Source: an uncultured Spirochaeta sp. (GTDB lineage Bacteria; Spirochaetota; Spirochaetia; DSM-27196; Alkalispirochaetaceae). Taken from it: DNA of 34,301 nucleotides. Below are positions 32,217 to 34,301 of this stretch, piece by piece. The notes beneath the pieces were generated by a model, which was given only the letters and a program-made list of their open reading frames with translations, was not told the DNA's origin and did not search any database. How positions within the stretch are numbered: position 1 is the first letter of the stretch; each line of letters opens with the position of its first letter. The translations under genes and the position numbers were made by a program. Where the stretch lies: contig CAJWEZ010000048.1 of NCBI GenBank assembly GCA_913030605.1, positions 1 through 34,301 of the forward strand. Reading direction: 5' to 3'.

Positions 32217-34301
32217 ATGGCTCGAACAACGTCTCTTCGGCGCCGGGTAATTTCCGGTTTTTCGGTACTGCTGGTCCTGTTTGTCGCGGTGGGTCTCACG
32301 GCGACGCTGGCGATTCGCCAGGCAGGGTCTCTGTTCGACACCTACCGCCGGACGGCGGACTCCGCGGATCAGATTGCCAACCTCCAGACGTCGGTTCTTC
32401 AGGTTCGGTTGAACATCAACGACTTCCTCATGGAGGGCGGCCAGTCGAACGTCGACGAGTACCGAAGCTTTCTCGGCGACGCGCGAAACGCTCTGGGCGC
32501 CGCTCGCAGTCTCGCCTCCGAGGATGCCCGGGCTACTCTTGCGCAGATCGACCGGCAGCTGATCGACCTCGAAAACAGTTTTGACAAGGTGGTCTCGAGC
32601 CAGACCGCCCGGAACTCCATCATGGAGAACTCGGTGAACGTGCTGGTTCCCGACCTGGAGAATACCCTCGGTGAGATTCTGCGTACGGCGGACCGCGACG
32701 GCGATACCGCAGCCTCCTACGAAACCGCTCTGGCGCTTCAGGCGCTGCTTTCATCGGAACTGAGCGCGTCGCGGTTCCTGCGAACACCGGACGACGCCTA
32801 CCGCGTCGCCGTTGAGGACGCCCTGACGCGAATGGAAGCCGAGTTCAGCATCCTGGATGGTGAGCTGCAGAACCCCGGTCGGCGGGCTCTGCTGCAGCAG
32901 GCGGGCGAGCTCCTGTCCGAGTATCGCCCAGCGGTCACCCGCATGATCGAGTTGGAAAGCGAGCGCGCGGCCGAGGTAAATGACGCCATTCGTCCGGCGG
33001 GCGTGCAGATCGTCGGCCTGGCGGCGGCGGCACGGGCACGGGCCGCAACGGAGCTGACCTCGCTGGGTGACCGGCACCAGGTTTCCATGGCGCGGATGGT
33101 GGCGCTCGTTCTGGTCGTGAGCGCGATCGCGGCGCTTGCGGCGATCGTGCTCGCGGTGGGCCTGTCCCGCGGGATTCTGGGACGGCTCGGGATCGATCCG
33201 GAACGCCTCGGCAATCTGGCCTCGGTTCTGGCAACCGGTGACCTCTCGGTGGATCTCCCGGAGGCAAAGCGGCAGGACTCGGTGCTGGCCTCCTTTCGTC
33301 GCATCGTGGACGCACAGCGCGCCGACGTGATTGGGTTGCAGGAGATAAGCTCCTCCACCTCCGACGTCGCCGCGAGTCTGGAGGCGACGGTGGACGAGAC
33401 GCAGGCGACCACGACGGAGATTTCGGCCAACACCGCCAGCATGAGCCGGCAGATGGATACGATCAGCTCCGAGGTGCAGCATTCCGCCGACGAGGTGAAA
33501 CGCATCGCGTCGGGCATCAACGACCTGGACGTGCAGCTCGAGTCCCAGTCAAGCGCCACGGAACAGGCGACGGCGAGCGTGGAGGAGATGATCGCCAGTC
33601 TGTCGTCGATGGAACAGACCGTGGATGCCAAACACGAACGGACCGTACGGTTCCGCGACGCCGCCGCCCAGGGTGAGGAGTCCGCTGAACTGGTGAACCA
33701 GCAGATGCAGGAGATCGTGGGGCTTACCGACCAGGTTTCCGAGATCATCGAGGCGATCGGTGCGATCACCAGTCAGACCGACCTCCTCTCCATGAACGCC
33801 GCGATTGAGGCGGCCCACGCCGGCGAGGCGGGGCGCGGATTCGCGGTGGTTGCAGAGGAGATCCGGAAGCTGAGCGAGGATTCCGCGGAGAACTCCCGGC
33901 GGATCGGTCAGATCCTCTCCGATATCGTAGAGCGAGTCCGGGAAGTTGGAAATCTCAGTGCCCAGAACGCCGGAAAGTTCGGCGAGTTTGTCGGTGAGGT
34001 CACCGACGTCCAGTCGGCGTTTGCCGAGATCGCCGGTACCGCCCGTGAGCTTTCCGCCGGGAGTCAGGAGGTGCTTCGGGCGATGGAGAACCTCCGTGAC
34101 ACGGCGATTTCGATCAAGGAAACCGGTGGCGGGTTCCGCACCGCGGTGGACAGTCTCTCATCTCAGTTTGGCAATACCAGTCGGGCGGTGGAAGAGGTGG
34201 CCGGCGGAATGAGCGAGATCGAGACGGGGAACCGCGAGATCGCCGACGCCATGACCGAAACGGCGCAGCTGGCGCGGCAGATCCGGGAGGCCGCCGAGCA
34301 G
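32217..34301 (+). CDS. Methyl-accepting chemotaxis protein, truncated by the right edge
   Basis: The first 695 codons are present with no stop, so the gene continues past the window. Residues about 14-37 form the first transmembrane helix. A long helical periplasmic sensor (about 38-290) follows, with no Cache or PAS motif recognised; it looks like a four-helix-bundle type. The second helix is at about 294-316 and is followed by a weak HAMP-like segment ([18 protein letters not shown]). The signalling domain has the hairpin tip [19 protein letters not shown] (519-537) and [26 protein letters not shown]. It binds CheW and CheA to control the flagellar motor. The start follows a GGGG ribosome site and a promoter. 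Confidence 0.93.
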   Translation, partial: MARTTSLRRRVISGFSVLLVLFVAVGLTATLAIRQAGSLFDTYRRTADSADQIANLQTSVLQVRLNINDFLMEGGQSNVDEYRSFLGDARNALGAARSLASEDARATLAQIDRQLIDLENSFDKVVSSQTARNSIMENSVNVLVPDLENTLGEILRTADRDGDTAASYETALALQALLSSELSASRFLRTPDDAYRVAVEDALTRMEAEFSILDGELQNPGRRALLQQAGELLSEYRPAVTRMIELESERAAEVNDAIRPAGVQIVGLAAAARARAATELTSLGDRHQVSMARMVALVLVVSAIAALAAIVLAVGLSRGILGRLGIDPERLGNLASVLATGDLSVDLPEAKRQDSVLASFRRIVDAQRADVIGLQEISSSTSDVAASLEATVDETQATTTEISANTASMSRQMDTISSEVQHSADEVKRIASGINDLDVQLESQSSATEQATASVEEMIASLSSMEQTVDAKHERTVRFRDAAAQGEESAELVNQQMQEIVGLTDQVSEIIEAIGAITSQTDLLSMNAAIEAAHAGEAGRGFAVVAEEIRKLSEDSAENSRRIGQILSDIVERVREVGNLSAQNAGKFGEFVGEVTDVQSAFAEIAGTARELSAGSQEVLRAMENLRDTAISIKETGGGFRTAVDSLSSQFGNTSRAVEEVAGGMSEIETGNREIADAMTETAQLARQIREAAEQ

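Noticed and set aside
1..34301. CRISPR array, tRNA, rRNA, insertion sequence or phage genes
   Set aside because: No repeat-spacer periodicity, cloverleaf with CCA-type acceptor, rRNA signature, transposase motif or phage structural motif was seen on reading both strands; a tRNA scan could still find something missed.

Overview
The window is about 65-68% G+C over most of its length and looks like chromosomal DNA of a free-living, motile Gram-negative-type bacterium. The best guess is a high-G+C member of the Spirochaetes. The reasons are a FecR / CHASE2-cyclase envelope cluster, an ApbE-type flavin lipoprotein beside a NusG-domain-II protein, a GH4 alpha-galactosidase, CheW, and a chemoreceptor whose signalling tip reads [17 protein letters not shown]. 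This is inference, because no rRNA or other phylogenetic marker is present. LAYOUT: 1-2507 holds a GH4 alpha-galactosidase (minus strand) divergent from an AraC-family regulator, with a 40-bp interrupted palindrome between them. 2470-7318 holds a SWIM/SNF2 helicase divergent from an ERCC4-type nuclease. 7370-12967 holds a secreted M23 protein, then thyX, cheW, a GH31 alpha-glucosidase and a small DUF2007-like protein. 13066-15721 holds a membrane protein that joins a phytol/dolichol-kinase-like half to a DUF92 half, divergent from a NYN/OST-HTH protein. 15742-18554 holds a YbdG-like MscS channel, a NusG-domain-II membrane protein and a convergent ApbE lipoprotein. 18634-22680 holds a 2-hydroxyacid dehydrogenase, a PAS/HisKA_2 histidine kinase and a divergent isocitrate dehydrogenase. 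22702-24008 holds an MFS transporter preceded by a coupled 40-codon ORF. 24076-30942 holds a CHASE2 class III cyclase divergent from a four-gene exported-protein operon (small secreted protein, beta-barrel candidate, FecR protein, lipoprotein). 31076-32089 is a second outer-membrane candidate, and 32217 to the right edge is a truncated chemoreceptor. HOW THE GENES WORK TOGETHER: sugar catabolism (GH4, GH31, IDH), chemotaxis (CheW, MCP) and envelope sensing (M23, CHASE2 cyclase, FecR, OMPs) dominate. The strongest unusual signals are five. First, the alpha-galactosidase gene changes sharply in base composition inside its most conserved motif block. Second, one protein seems to fuse two successive prenyl-alcohol kinase activities. 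Third, the CHASE2 cyclase and the exported operon share overlapping divergent promoters. Fourth, a SWIM helicase sits back to back with an XPF-type nuclease. Fifth, many genes place a -10 hexamer 6-8 nt before the start codon, which predicts leaderless mRNAs. No rRNA, tRNA, CRISPR array, insertion sequence or phage gene was recognised. No gene-free stretch exceeds about 190 bases; the longest is the region holding the small ORF at 23886-24008.
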